From: Deltaproteobacteria bacterium
Lineage (GTDB): Bacteria; Desulfobacterota; Desulfobulbia; Desulfobulbales; Desulfurivibrionaceae
Direction: 5' to 3'
Length of the DNA: 45,944 bases
Assembly (NCBI GenBank): GCA_021811385.1
Contig: JAJZPC010000014.1
Span: 1 to 45,944, forward strand
In this document: in pieces, positions 17,125 to 24,678 of the stretch
How positions within the stretch are numbered: position 1 is the first letter of the stretch
Layout: the number at the start of each line of letters is the position of its first letter
The notes under the pieces: generated by a model
What the model was told of the DNA's origin: nothing
Seen by the model: only the letters and a program-made list of their open reading frames with translations
Database searches by the model: none
Made by a program: the position numbers and the translations under genes

Positions 17125-18345
17125 ATGCAGCAAAAAGTTGTACACCTTGAGGAGCAAGAGGAACCTCCGGGGTGTTGCCCCAGCCCCGCCGCCTTTGAGT
17201 TTTCCGACCAAACCCCTTCTCCCGCCTTCCGCCAACGCCATTTCCCCTTTGCCACGGATGATGACTGGCACGACTGGCGCTGGCAGCTTCGCAACCGCAT
17301 CACCAGTCTCAAAAAACTCGGCAAGTTCATAGACCTTTCGGACAGCGAGCGGCAGGCCATGGCCTTCAATGGCGCGACCCTGCCCCTGGCCATTACCCCC
17401 TATTACGCCGGCCTCATCTCCCCTGACGATCCGAAACAGCCGCTGCGGCGCACCATGGTGCCGACGGTCAATGAAATGCTGGTCTCGCCCGGCGAGGAAC
17501 ACGATCCCCTGGGCGAGGACAACCACAGCCCGGTGCCCGGCCTGGTGCATCGCTATCCCGACCGGGTTCTCTTTCTGGTCACCGATTATTGTTCGAGCTA
17601 CTGCCGCTACTGCACCCGCTCCCGGATGGTCGGCCGCCGCAAGGGGCACAGCCTGTCCCGCTGGCGGAAAGCCATCGCCTACATCGCGGCCAATCCGGGG
17701 ATCCGCGACGTGCTGCTTTCCGGCGGCGACCCGCTGACCATGCCCGACGAACAGCTGGACTGGCTGCTCGGCCGGTTGCGCCGGATCCCGCATGTGGAGA
17801 TGATCCGCATCGGCACCAAGGCGCCCATGGTGCTGCCCCAGCGCATCACCCCCGAGCTGGTGGGTATGCTGAAAAAACATCACCCGCTGTGGATGAGCAT
17901 CCACTGCACCCATCCCGACGAGCTGACCCCGGAGGCGACCAGGGCCTGCGCCATGCTCGCCGATGCGGGCATCCCCCTGGGCAGCCAGACCGTGCTCCTT
18001 TCCGGAATCAACGATTCCCTGGACACCATGCGCAGGCTCATGCACGGACTGGTCAAGATCCGGGTCAAGCCCTATTACCTCTACCAGTGCGATCCCATCA
18101 TCGGCTCGGCCCATTTCCGCACCCCGGTTTCCAATGGGTTGGAGATGTACCAAGGACTGCGCGGCCACACCTCGGGCTATGCGGTGCCCAATTATGTGAT
18201 CGACGCGCCGGGCGGCGGCGGCAAGATCCCGCTCATCCCGGAAACCGTGGTCGGTCGCGAGGGCAACGATCTTTTGATTAGAAATTACGAAGGCAAGGTC
18301 TACCGCTACCCCGATGTGATCGGCACGGCAGGCCGGGCAAGCTGA
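17125..18345 (+). CDS. KamA-family radical SAM lysine 2,3-aminomutase
   Basis: 406 residues. Predicted to convert L-lysine to beta-lysine using a 4Fe-4S cluster, SAM and PLP. Visible: the radical SAM triad C156-SSY-C160-RY-C163; the PLP lysine Lys367 in DAPGGGGK; and Asp323 (YQCD) and Asp360 (IDAPGGGG), 37 residues apart, corresponding to Asp293 and Asp330 that bind the substrate side-chain amine in clostridial KamA. Glutamate 2,3-aminomutases replace these two, so lysine is the likely substrate. The C-terminal Cys cluster that binds structural zinc in the clostridial enzyme is absent; the protein ends soon after VYRYPDVIG. Start ATG 17125 has AAGGAG upstream. It leads a run with two ATP-grasp ligases and acetyl-transfer genes; a REPIN-like repeat separates it from them. 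Confidence 0.9.
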   Translation: MQQKVVHLEEQEEPPGCCPSPAAFEFSDQTPSPAFRQRHFPFATDDDWHDWRWQLRNRITSLKKLGKFIDLSDSERQAMAFNGATLPLAITPYYAGLISPDDPKQPLRRTMVPTVNEMLVSPGEEHDPLGEDNHSPVPGLVHRYPDRVLFLVTDYCSSYCRYCTRSRMVGRRKGHSLSRWRKAIAYIAANPGIRDVLLSGGDPLTMPDEQLDWLLGRLRRIPHVEMIRIGTKAPMVLPQRITPELVGMLKKHHPLWMSIHCTHPDELTPEATRACAMLADAGIPLGSQTVLLSGINDSLDTMRRLMHGLVKIRVKPYYLYQCDPIIGSAHFRTPVSNGLEMYQGLRGHTSGYAVPNYVIDAPGGGGKIPLIPETVVGREGNDLLIRNYEGKVYRYPDVIGTAGRAS

Positions 18346-18365
18346 TACGGTTATGCCCGGATCGA

Positions 18366-18476
18366 ACACCCCCTCCCTCGACGGGAGGGGGCCAGGGGGT
18401 GGGTGAAGCCCCAATCTGCCGGGCTCATAGCTGATTCCCCCTCTCCCTAACCCTCCCCCCGAGGGGGGAGGGAACT
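18366..18476. repeat. REPIN-like palindromic doublet (copy B)
   Basis: Inverted REP-like halves (18366-18408 and 18434-18476) share the hairpin-plus-G-tail architecture of copies A and C. The left-half core CCCTCCCTCGACGGGAGGG is identical in A, B and C. It lies in the 175-nt gap between the kamA-like gene and the first ATP-grasp gene, probably inside the transcript. Confidence 0.85.
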
Positions 18477-18520
18477 TGCTCGCCTTTTGCTAACTGCCCT
18501 GTAACCAAGGAAAAAACCAT

Positions 18521-19504
18521 ATGCTGATTGGAATGACCTACGACCTGCGGAGCGACTATCTGGCCGCGGGGTACGGAGAAGAGGAAACCGCCGAGTTCGA
18601 CCGGGAATCCACCATCGCGGCCATTGACCACGCCCTGCGGAACATGGGCCACGAAACCGTGCCCATCGGCAATTTCATGGGCCTCATGCCCCGGATTCTG
18701 GCTGGCGAGCGGTGGGATCTGGTATTCAATATCTGCGAGGGGCTATACGGCTTTGGCCGGGAAGCCCTGGTGCCCGCCCTGCTGGAGGCGCACCGGATTC
18801 CCTATGTCTTTTCCGACCCGTTGGTTCTGGGCTTGACGCTGCACAAGGGGATGAGCAAACACGTGGTCCGGGATCTCGGCATCCCCACCCCCGCCTTTAA
18901 GGTGGTGAAAAGCTCGGCGGATGTGGCTGGCGTGATTCTGCCCTATCCGGTCTTTGCCAAGCCCGTGGCCGAAGGGACCGGCAAGGGCGTGACCCCGGCC
19001 TCCAAGATCAGCACTGCCGAAGAGCTGCACGTGGTCTGCGCCGAGCTGTTGCAGACCTATAACCAGCCGGTGCTGGTGGAGGTCTTCCTGCCGGGCAGGG
19101 AGTTCACCGTGGGTATCGTGGGCAACGGCGCTTCCGCCCGATCCATCGGGGTGATGGAGGTGGTTCTGCTGCCCGATTCCGAGCCGGAGGTCTATTCGTA
19201 CCACAACAAGGAATTCTGCGAAGAGCTGGTGGAATACCGCAAGGTGGACGACCCGGAGGCCCGGCAGGCGGAGGCAACCGCCCTGGCCGCCTGGCGCGGG
19301 CTGGACTGCCGGGACGGCGGGAGGGTGGATCTGCGCTCCGACGCCAACGGCATCCCCAATTTCATCGAGGTCAACCCCCTGGCCGGACTGCATCCCGAAC
19401 ATTCCGACCTCTGCATCATCGCCACCAAGTACGGGATCACCTATCAGGAGCTGCTCAGCGAGATCGTCGCCGCCGCCATTGCCCGGCTCGGGCTTGAACC
19501 ATGA
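18521..19504 (+). CDS. ATP-grasp ligase, D-alanine-D-alanine ligase-like (first of pair)
   Basis: 327 residues. Ddl-like layout: N-terminal domain (WDLVFNICEGLYGFGREALVP; LLEAHRIPYVFSDPLVLGL), central ATP-binding domain (LHKGMSKHVVRDLGIPTPAF; YPVFAKPVAEGTGKGV; PVLVEVFLPGREFTVGIVG) and C-terminal metal-binding part (GGRVDLRSDANG, then FIEVNPLAGLHPEHSDL). It should activate a carboxylate with ATP and join it to an amine. The substrates are probably not two D-Ala, because this is an extra pair beside an aminomutase. AAGGAAAA lies before the ATG. Its stop overlaps the start of the second ligase by 4 nt (ATGA), implying coupled translation and perhaps a complex. Confidence 0.88.
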   Translation: MLIGMTYDLRSDYLAAGYGEEETAEFDRESTIAAIDHALRNMGHETVPIGNFMGLMPRILAGERWDLVFNICEGLYGFGREALVPALLEAHRIPYVFSDPLVLGLTLHKGMSKHVVRDLGIPTPAFKVVKSSADVAGVILPYPVFAKPVAEGTGKGVTPASKISTAEELHVVCAELLQTYNQPVLVEVFLPGREFTVGIVGNGASARSIGVMEVVLLPDSEPEVYSYHNKEFCEELVEYRKVDDPEARQAEATALAAWRGLDCRDGGRVDLRSDANGIPNFIEVNPLAGLHPEHSDLCIIATKYGITYQELLSEIVAAAIARLGLEP

Positions 19505-20502
19505 AGCACCCCAAGGTCGGGATCATCCACAACGAGCCGATCCCCCAAGGTGAGCCGAACTGGGAATCCTCCGCCGATGTCCTGGCCCAGGTGGAGGCCA
19601 TCGAGACCGCGCTCACCGAACTGGGCCAGCCCCATGCACGCATCCCCTTTACCCGCGATCTGTCCCGCTTTGTCAGCCAGGTGCAGGCGGCAGGGATCAC
19701 AAAAGCCTTCAACCTCTGCGAGTCGGTGGACGAAGACCCGCTCCTCATCGGCCACCCGGCCGCGGTCCTCGAACTGCTCTCCATCCCCTTCACCGGCTCC
19801 TCGGCCATGGCGCTGCTGCTCTCCACGGACAAGCTCACGGTAAAAAGATTACTCACCGCCTCCGGTCTGCGCACCCCTGCTTTTTTCCTCTACGAGGGCA
19901 GCGAGGTGCTGCGGCCCGCGGGGCTCAATTTCCCGGTGATCCTCAAGCCCCGCTTCCAGGACGCCTCCATCGGCATCGAGCAGGAATCGGTGGTGGAAAA
20001 CAGCAGTGACCTGCTGCCCCGGCTGGAAGAGCTCTACGGGCGGTACGGCGCCATTCTGGTGGAGGAGTATGTCGCGGGCAGGGAGTTCAATGTTTCGCTC
20101 TTCGGCTATCCCCAGCCCCGGGTCATGCCCCTGGCGGAGATCGATTTCTCCGGCTTTCCCGCCGACCTGCACCGGATCGTGAGCTACAAGGCCAAATGGG
20201 ACGAGGATTCCTTCGAATATCACAACACCCAGCGGATTTTTCCGGACAACCTGCCCGAAGTCTTGCAACAGACCATGCGACGCATGGCCCAGGAGTGTTT
20301 TGGACTCTTCGGCTTGCGCGATTATGCCAGGGTGGACCTGCGCCTTGATCAGCAGGGTCGCCTTGCCATTCTGGAAATCAACGCCAATCCCTGCCTGAGC
20401 CCGGATGCCGGGTTTCCCGCCGCCGTGGCCAAAAGCGCGATGGGCTACACGGAGATGATCGGGGAATTTGTCCGGCTGGTCTCCTCAAGGGCCACCCTGT
20501 GA
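19501..20502 (+). CDS. ATP-grasp ligase, D-alanine-D-alanine ligase-like (second of pair)
   Basis: 333 residues. Ddl-like segments: AFNLCESVDEDPLLIGHPAAV, SIPFTGSSAMALLLSTDKL, GLRTPAFFLYEG, FPVILKPRFQDASIGIEQES, AILVEEYVAGREFNVSLFG, then YARVDLRLDQQGR and ILEINANPCLSPDAGF, where Asp, Glu and Asn bind metal. The N-terminal glycine-rich Ddl signature (GGxSxE) is missing and starts VGIIHNEPIPQGEPNW instead, so the first-substrate pocket differs. It overlaps the previous gene by 4 nt and the next acetyltransferase by 4 nt (GTGA). The tight packing argues for one pathway with the flanking genes. Confidence 0.88.
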   Translation: MKHPKVGIIHNEPIPQGEPNWESSADVLAQVEAIETALTELGQPHARIPFTRDLSRFVSQVQAAGITKAFNLCESVDEDPLLIGHPAAVLELLSIPFTGSSAMALLLSTDKLTVKRLLTASGLRTPAFFLYEGSEVLRPAGLNFPVILKPRFQDASIGIEQESVVENSSDLLPRLEELYGRYGAILVEEYVAGREFNVSLFGYPQPRVMPLAEIDFSGFPADLHRIVSYKAKWDEDSFEYHNTQRIFPDNLPEVLQQTMRRMAQECFGLFGLRDYARVDLRLDQQGRLAILEINANPCLSPDAGFPAAVAKSAMGYTEMIGEFVRLVSSRATL

Positions 20503-20972
20503 TCACCATCCGTCCCATTGCCGCGGAAGACCGCGCCCAGCTTCTGCGCCTGGTGGAACGGCAGGATAATTTCAATAGCCAGGAGGTGGCGGTGGCCATC
20601 GAGGTCATCGACGACACCCTGAACCCGGCCAAGAACGATTATTCCATCCTCGTGGCGGTAAGCCAGGGGCAGGGGGTGGCGGGTTTTATCTGCTACGGGG
20701 AAATCCCCATGACCGACCGCCGCTTCGACCTGTACTGGATCGCGGTGGACCCGGACCTGGGCAGGCAGGGGGTGGGGCGGCGGCTGCTTGCCCGGATGGA
20801 GGCGGAGCTGGGCAGTCAGGGTCCGGCCAAGGTTTACGTGGACACCTCCTCCACGCCTGGCTATGATCGGGCTCGCAGCTTTTACGAAAAAAACGGCTAC
20901 CGAGTGGCCTGCGTGCTCCAGGACTTTTACCGGGACGGCGACGACAAGGTCATCTACCTCAAGGAGTTGTGA
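20499..20972 (+). CDS. GNAT-family N-acetyltransferase
   Basis: 157 residues, a complete single GNAT domain: MITIRPIAAEDRAQLLRLVE at the start, the acetyl-CoA-binding motif A (LYWIAVDPDLGRQGVGRRLL, with the R/Q-x-x-G-x-G/A loop as GRQGVG) and a late YDRARSFYEKNGY. It starts with GTG overlapping the stop of the second ATP-grasp gene. In archaeal and some bacterial ablAB operons an acetyltransferase follows lysine 2,3-aminomutase and makes N-epsilon-acetyl-beta-lysine. A similar step here is possible but not shown by sequence. Confidence 0.88.
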   Translation: MITIRPIAAEDRAQLLRLVERQDNFNSQEVAVAIEVIDDTLNPAKNDYSILVAVSQGQGVAGFICYGEIPMTDRRFDLYWIAVDPDLGRQGVGRRLLARMEAELGSQGPAKVYVDTSSTPGYDRARSFYEKNGYRVACVLQDFYRDGDDKVIYLKEL

Positions 20973-21083
20973 CCTCGTTTGTTTAAAACGCAGACTTCGA
21001 CGAAAGCCGCGATTACAGCGGGAAGCAAAAGCGACCGGCGACAATTCCTCCTTCATAACTTTGATGGACTCGTAACAACAGCC

Positions 21084-21156
21084 CTTCGACAGGCTCAGCA
21101 CGAACGGACGTTGTCTTAAACGCATTGATATTCCGTTCGTGCTGAGCCTGTCGAAG
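21084..21156. repeat. Perfect 24-bp inverted repeat in the acetyltransferase-deacetylase gap
   Basis: Arms 21084-21107 and 21133-21156 are exact inverted repeats (core TTCGACAGGCTCAGCACG) with a 25-nt loop. As RNA this is a very stable hairpin. The same core is a widespread intergenic repeat in many unrelated bacterial genomes, from general familiarity. It lies inside the presumed operon and could stabilise the upstream message. Confidence 0.85.
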
Positions 21157-21163
21157 CACCTGT

Positions 21164-21189
21164 TTGAAGCACATTCGGAGTTATTACGA
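21164..21189. repeat. 26-bp repeat shared with 43769-43794
   Basis: The 26-nt stretch beginning TTGAAGCACATTC and ending GTTATTACGA matches the copy at 43769-43794 at 25 of 26 positions. Here it directly precedes the GNAT-deacetylase start codon; the other copy overlaps the 3' end of the DUF3343 gene. Confidence 0.8.
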
Positions 21190-21196
21190 GGCAATC

Positions 21197-22945
21197 ATGT
21201 TCAGAATCCGCCGGATCTACGACGACACCCTGGCCATCGACCGCGAAACCATCGATCAGGTGCGGCAGATCCTGCGCAGCCAGTTCTCGGCCATATCGGA
21301 AAGCGAGATCAACAGTCTGGCCCAGAAGCTTTCCAACCCCCTGAAGTACCGCTTCCGCACCATCCTCTTCGTTGCCGACGACATGAAGCCCAGGGTCAAG
21401 GGGTTTGCCCTGCTCAACCATGCCCCGGACCTTTCCTTCTGCTTTCTCGACTTCATCTCGGTGGACCCGAAGGCTGCGGCCGGCGGGGTCGGCGGCGCCC
21501 TGTACGCACGGGTGCGGGAGGAGGCCCGGTCCCTGGGCAGTGACGGAATTTTCATGGAGTGCCTGCCCGATGAACCGAAGATCTGCCGGGAACCGGCCAC
21601 GGTGAAGCAGAGCCGGGCCCGGCTCAGGTTCTACGAGCGCTACGGCGCCTTGCCCATCATCAATACGGCCTACGAAACGGTACTCAAGCCGGAGTACGAT
21701 TGCCCGCCCTATCTGGTTTACGACGATCTCGGCAGCACCACCCCCCTTGCCAGGGACAGGGCACGGGAGGTAGTGCGCGCCATCCTCATCCGCAAGTACG
21801 GCAAGGATTGCCCCAAGGGCTATATCGACATGGTGGTGGAGTCCTTCCGCGACGACCCGGTGGAGCGCCGTGCCCCCCGCTATATCAAGACGGAACCGAT
21901 CAAGGTGCATCCGGTCAAGTCGCTGGAAAAATTGATCGCCCTTGTCGTCAACGAAAAGCACGATATCCACCATATCCGGGAGCGGGGCTACGTGGAGGCG
22001 CCGGTGCGCATTGCCTCCATCCTCAAGGGGATCGAGCCCACCGGCCTGTTCGAGCGCATCCCGTCCCGCCATTTTTCCGAACGGCACATCAAGAAGGTGC
22101 ATGACCCGAAATTTGTCGAATACCTCAATCAGGTCTGCACCACCCTTGAGCCCGGGAAATCGGTCTACCCCTATGTTTTTCCCATCCGCAACGCGGCCAG
22201 GCCGCCCAAGGATCTGCCGGTGCGGGCAGGCTACTACTGCATCGACACCTTCACCCCCTTGAACCACAACGCCTACAAGGCGGCCAAGGGCGCGGTGGAC
22301 TGCGGCCTGACTGCGGCTCAGCTCCTTGAGAAGGGCTACCGCCTGGCCTATGCCCTGGTCCGGCCCCCTGGGCACCATGCGGAACGGCGGTTATTCGGCG
22401 GCTTCTGCTATTTCAATTCGGCCGCCATTGCCGCCAATTATCTCAGCCGCGAGGGCAGGGTGGCGGTGCTTGATATCGATTACCACCACGGCAACGGCAC
22501 CCAGGATATCTTCTATCAACGCAACGATGTGTTGACCCTCTCGATCCACGGGCATCCCAGCTTTGCCTATCCTTATTTCTCCGGCTTCAGCGACGAGGTG
22601 GGGGAGGCGGCGGGGAGGGGGTTTAATCGCAATTACCCCCTGCCGGAAACGCTGGACGGCGCGGGCTACCGCCCGGTGCTGGCCAAGGCGCTCAAGCGTA
22701 TCCGCGCTTTTAAGCCGCATTTTCTGGTGGTGGCGCTGGGGTTTGATCCGGCCGAAAAAGATCCGACCGGCACCTGGTCGCTCACTGCGGCGGATTTCGA
22801 GGAAAACGGCCGGATGCTCGGCAGCCTGCGGTTGCCCACCCTGATCGTGCAGGAGGGGGGCTACCGGACCCGTTCGCTGGGCACCAATGCCCGCCATTTT
22901 TTCCTGGGTCTCTGGATAGGCATGCACGGAAATAATCACCCCTGA
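21197..22945 (+). CDS. GNAT acetyltransferase fused to a class II HDAC / acetylpolyamine amidohydrolase-type deacetylase
   Basis: 582 residues. The N-terminal part (about 1-165) is GNAT-like (LDFISVDPKAAAGGVGGALY; RLRFYERYGALPI). A linker (about 165-270) leads to a zinc deacetylase domain with a complete active site: PPGHHA (His393/His394), zinc ligands Asp428 and His430 in LDIDYHHGNGTQ, Asp517 in ALGFDPAEKDPTG, and catalytic Tyr556 in QEGGY. The layout resembles acetylpolyamine amidohydrolases more than eukaryotic HDACs, so the substrate is probably a small acetylated amine or lysine derivative. One protein could then add and remove an acetyl group. The ATG at 21197 has ACGAGG before it. It follows the GNAT gene by 224 nt filled with repeats and may have its own promoter. 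Confidence 0.9.
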   Translation: MFRIRRIYDDTLAIDRETIDQVRQILRSQFSAISESEINSLAQKLSNPLKYRFRTILFVADDMKPRVKGFALLNHAPDLSFCFLDFISVDPKAAAGGVGGALYARVREEARSLGSDGIFMECLPDEPKICREPATVKQSRARLRFYERYGALPIINTAYETVLKPEYDCPPYLVYDDLGSTTPLARDRAREVVRAILIRKYGKDCPKGYIDMVVESFRDDPVERRAPRYIKTEPIKVHPVKSLEKLIALVVNEKHDIHHIRERGYVEAPVRIASILKGIEPTGLFERIPSRHFSERHIKKVHDPKFVEYLNQVCTTLEPGKSVYPYVFPIRNAARPPKDLPVRAGYYCIDTFTPLNHNAYKAAKGAVDCGLTAAQLLEKGYRLAYALVRPPGHHAERRLFGGFCYFNSAAIAANYLSREGRVAVLDIDYHHGNGTQDIFYQRNDVLTLSIHGHPSFAYPYFSGFSDEVGEAAGRGFNRNYPLPETLDGAGYRPVLAKALKRIRAFKPHFLVVALGFDPAEKDPTGTWSLTAADFEENGRMLGSLRLPTLIVQEGGYRTRSLGTNARHFFLGLWIGMHGNNHP

Positions 22946-22949
22946 ACCC

Positions 22950-22995
22950 CGAAAAAAGAAAGCCCCTTTTCCAGGGAGGGGGAAAAGGGGCTTTC
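22950..22995 (-). terminator. Terminator of the peroxiredoxin transcript (possibly bidirectional)
   Basis: A perfect 15-bp stem (22958-22972 with 22981-22995, core AGCCCCTTTTCC) has an 8-nt loop. On the minus strand it is followed by TTCTTTTTTC, a normal U-tract, so it terminates the peroxiredoxin message 190 nt after its stop. On the plus strand it starts 12 nt after the deacetylase stop but lacks a T-run. Confidence 0.8.
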
Positions 22996-23032
22996 AGGGG
23001 TGGGGAAGAGAGAGGGGGGGAAAAAATTACAC

Positions 23033-23179
23033 AACTATCCAGCTTGATGCCGGAATTGAACGAAAACCACGGCATGTAACTGTTCAGCAGCGCCACAGAT
23101 GCGCGGAAAAGGTCTGCGAAGTGTGCTGTTGCACATGAGCAGGCCGATGACAAAGCAGATGTGGTGGTGCTGGACAGTT
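23033..23179. repeat. 147-bp element with 11-bp terminal inverted repeats (copy 1)
   Basis: Ends AACTATCCAGC (23033-23043) and GCTGGACAGTT (23169-23179) are inverted repeats with one mismatch. An internal copy of the end (ACTGTTCAGCAGCGCC) pairs with the right end to give a long imperfect hairpin. Much of the element matches 27687-27847, including a stretch containing AAGTGTGCT and GCACATGAGCAGGCCGATGA. It is in the 3' untranslated region of the peroxiredoxin gene. Confidence 0.8.
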
Positions 23180-23185
23180 ACAAAA

Positions 23186-23797
23186 TTACTTCAGGGCTTC
23201 ATACACATGCCCGACCAGCTTGGGTCCGGGGGTCAGGGTCTTGTCGCCTGCTTCCCAACGGGCCGGACAGGCCTCGGCGGGATGGGCCGCTACATAGACG
23301 CTGGCTTTGAGTTTCCGCAACAGCTCCTTGGCGCTGCGGCCGACATTGTAAAAATTCACCTCGGAGGCGACCAACTTGCCCTCCGGGCTGATGATAAAGG
23401 TGCCGCGCAGGGCCAGGCCGGTACCGTAGTCATAGACGCCGAACAACTTGGACACCGTGCCGGTGGGATCTGCGGCCATGGGATATTTGGCCTTTTCCAG
23501 GAATTTCTCCTCCCGTTTCCAGGCCAGATGGGTATACACGGTATCGGTGCTCACCGTGATCACCTCGCCGCCCGTTGCCTTGATATTGTCGTATTCGTCA
23601 GCCAGGTCGCCCAACTCGGTGGAGCAGACAAAGGTAAAATCAGCCGGATAGAAGACCAGCACCGTCCATTTGCCGGCCTTTTTCAACTGCTCCAGGGAAA
23701 CGGTGCCGAAGCCGTAATCGGTCGGCTCATAGGTTTCCATGGTAAAATCCGGCACATTCTGACCAACCTGCAACCCGCCGCAACAAGTATCACCCAT
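23186..23797 (-). CDS. Typical 2-Cys peroxiredoxin (AhpC/Prx1 family)
   Basis: 203 residues. Reduces hydrogen peroxide and organic peroxides in the cytoplasm. Peroxidatic Cys in FYPADFTFVCSTEL (about residue 53), resolving Cys near the C-terminus in EACPARWEAG (about 175), plus Arg in ALRGTFIISPEG. The N-terminal MGDTCCGGLQVGQ has an extra CC pair not used in the normal mechanism. The start at 23797 follows GGAGA and begins the conserved region; the frame stays open upstream over the promoter. No AhpF lies beside it. A Fur/PerR-like palindrome overlaps its promoter. Confidence 0.94.
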   Translation of the reverse strand: MGDTCCGGLQVGQNVPDFTMETYEPTDYGFGTVSLEQLKKAGKWTVLVFYPADFTFVCSTELGDLADEYDNIKATGGEVITVSTDTVYTHLAWKREEKFLEKAKYPMAADPTGTVSKLFGVYDYGTGLALRGTFIISPEGKLVASEVNFYNVGRSAKELLRKLKASVYVAAHPAEACPARWEAGDKTLTPGPKLVGHVYEALK

Positions 23798-23846
23798 GAC
23801 ATATCTCCATCGTAAAAGGGATGAGCAAAGAAAATCAACTCGTGTT

Positions 23847-23881
23847 TGATAAAAATTATCATTTGTATAAATCAAAGTCAA
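23847..23881 (-). promoter_or_regulatory. Peroxiredoxin promoter with overlapping Fur/PerR-like box
   Basis: On the minus strand: TTGACT (23876-23881), then TAATTT (23853-23858) at 17-nt spacing or GATAAT (23855-23860) at 15. The palindrome TGATAAAAATTATCA (23847-23861), six-base arms around AAA, overlaps the -10 region. Size and arm composition resemble Fur-superfamily sites such as PerR boxes. Peroxide-responsive repression is the natural reading, by inference. Confidence 0.6.
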
Positions 23882-24049
23882 ACCTTTTTTATCCTGCTTC
23901 CGCAAAAAATTAAAATGTCTTTTTGTTTCAAGTGATTACCTAAAAGCAAAACTCCCCATGGGGCTTGTAACATGGGACGCGACCCCAAAAAAGCCAAGGT
24001 GATTTTTACCGCATCACGGTCAACCGCGGAAAAGAAACAGAGGCCGCGC

Positions 24050-24078
24050 TTGACACCCCACCTATCTTCCCGTAAATT
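24050..24078 (+). promoter_or_regulatory. aroK promoter, probably leaderless
   Basis: TTGACA (24050-24055), 17-nt spacer, TAAATT (24073-24078). The aroK ATG starts at 24085, 6 nt after the -10 box, so transcription should begin at or next to the A of ATG. No Shine-Dalgarno is visible. Confidence 0.7.
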
Positions 24079-24084
24079 CTCTAT

Positions 24085-24669
24085 ATGTTCACACCGCGGA
24101 GAAAAATAATCCTCACCGGTTACCGGGCCACCGGCAAAACCCTGGTCGGTCTTACACTGGCCGAGCACCTGCACCTCGACTTCATCGACATGGACGAGCT
24201 GCTCGTGGCCAGGGCAGGGCAGTCCATCCGTCAGATCGTCGCCGAACAGGGGTGGGGGCAGTTCCGCCTCCTGGAGCGCGATCTGCTGGCCGAAATGATT
24301 TGCCGCAAGGACGCGGTCATTTCCACCGGCGGCGGGGCGATCCTCCATCAGGATATCTGGAACCTCCTGCGGCAGACAGGCCTCACCGTCTGGCTCACGG
24401 CGGACATCGACACCATCTGCCGCAGGCTGGCCGAGGATGCAAGCAGTACAGAGCAGCGGCCCGCGCTCACCGACTCGGACCTCTATGTCGAGGTGGCCCA
24501 GGTGCTGGCCGAGCGGGATCCGCTCTATGAAAAAGGTTCGCACCTTGCCGTGGACACCAGCAACAAAACCGCGGGCGAAATCGTGCATATTATTGAAACG
24601 GCCCTGGGTGACGACGGGTTTCTTCGCGATGTCGAAGCCTCGCTCCCCAAGGATCCCATATTCTGTTAG
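24085..24669 (+). CDS. aroK: Shikimate kinase
   Basis: 194 residues. Phosphorylates shikimate at the 3-hydroxyl, the fifth step of the chorismate pathway, using ATP. Walker A GYRATGKT (about 12-19), shikimate-binding DFIDMDELL, and STGGGAILH with the GGG motif; a lid-like RPALTDSD segment follows. It is about 20 residues longer than typical at the C-terminus (ALGDDGFLRDVEASLPKD). It precedes aroC by 9 nt, so two consecutive-pathway genes are co-transcribed. The ATG at 24085 lies 6 nt after a strong -10 box, implying a leaderless mRNA. Confidence 0.93.
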   Translation: MFTPRRKIILTGYRATGKTLVGLTLAEHLHLDFIDMDELLVARAGQSIRQIVAEQGWGQFRLLERDLLAEMICRKDAVISTGGGAILHQDIWNLLRQTGLTVWLTADIDTICRRLAEDASSTEQRPALTDSDLYVEVAQVLAERDPLYEKGSHLAVDTSNKTAGEIVHIIETALGDDGFLRDVEASLPKDPIFC

Positions 24670-24678
24670 GTGTAAATA

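Noticed and set aside
23033-23179. Possible integron attC site
   Set aside because: The terminal inverted repeats do not carry the GTTRRRY/RYYYAAC core, there is no integrase, and the flanking genes are housekeeping.
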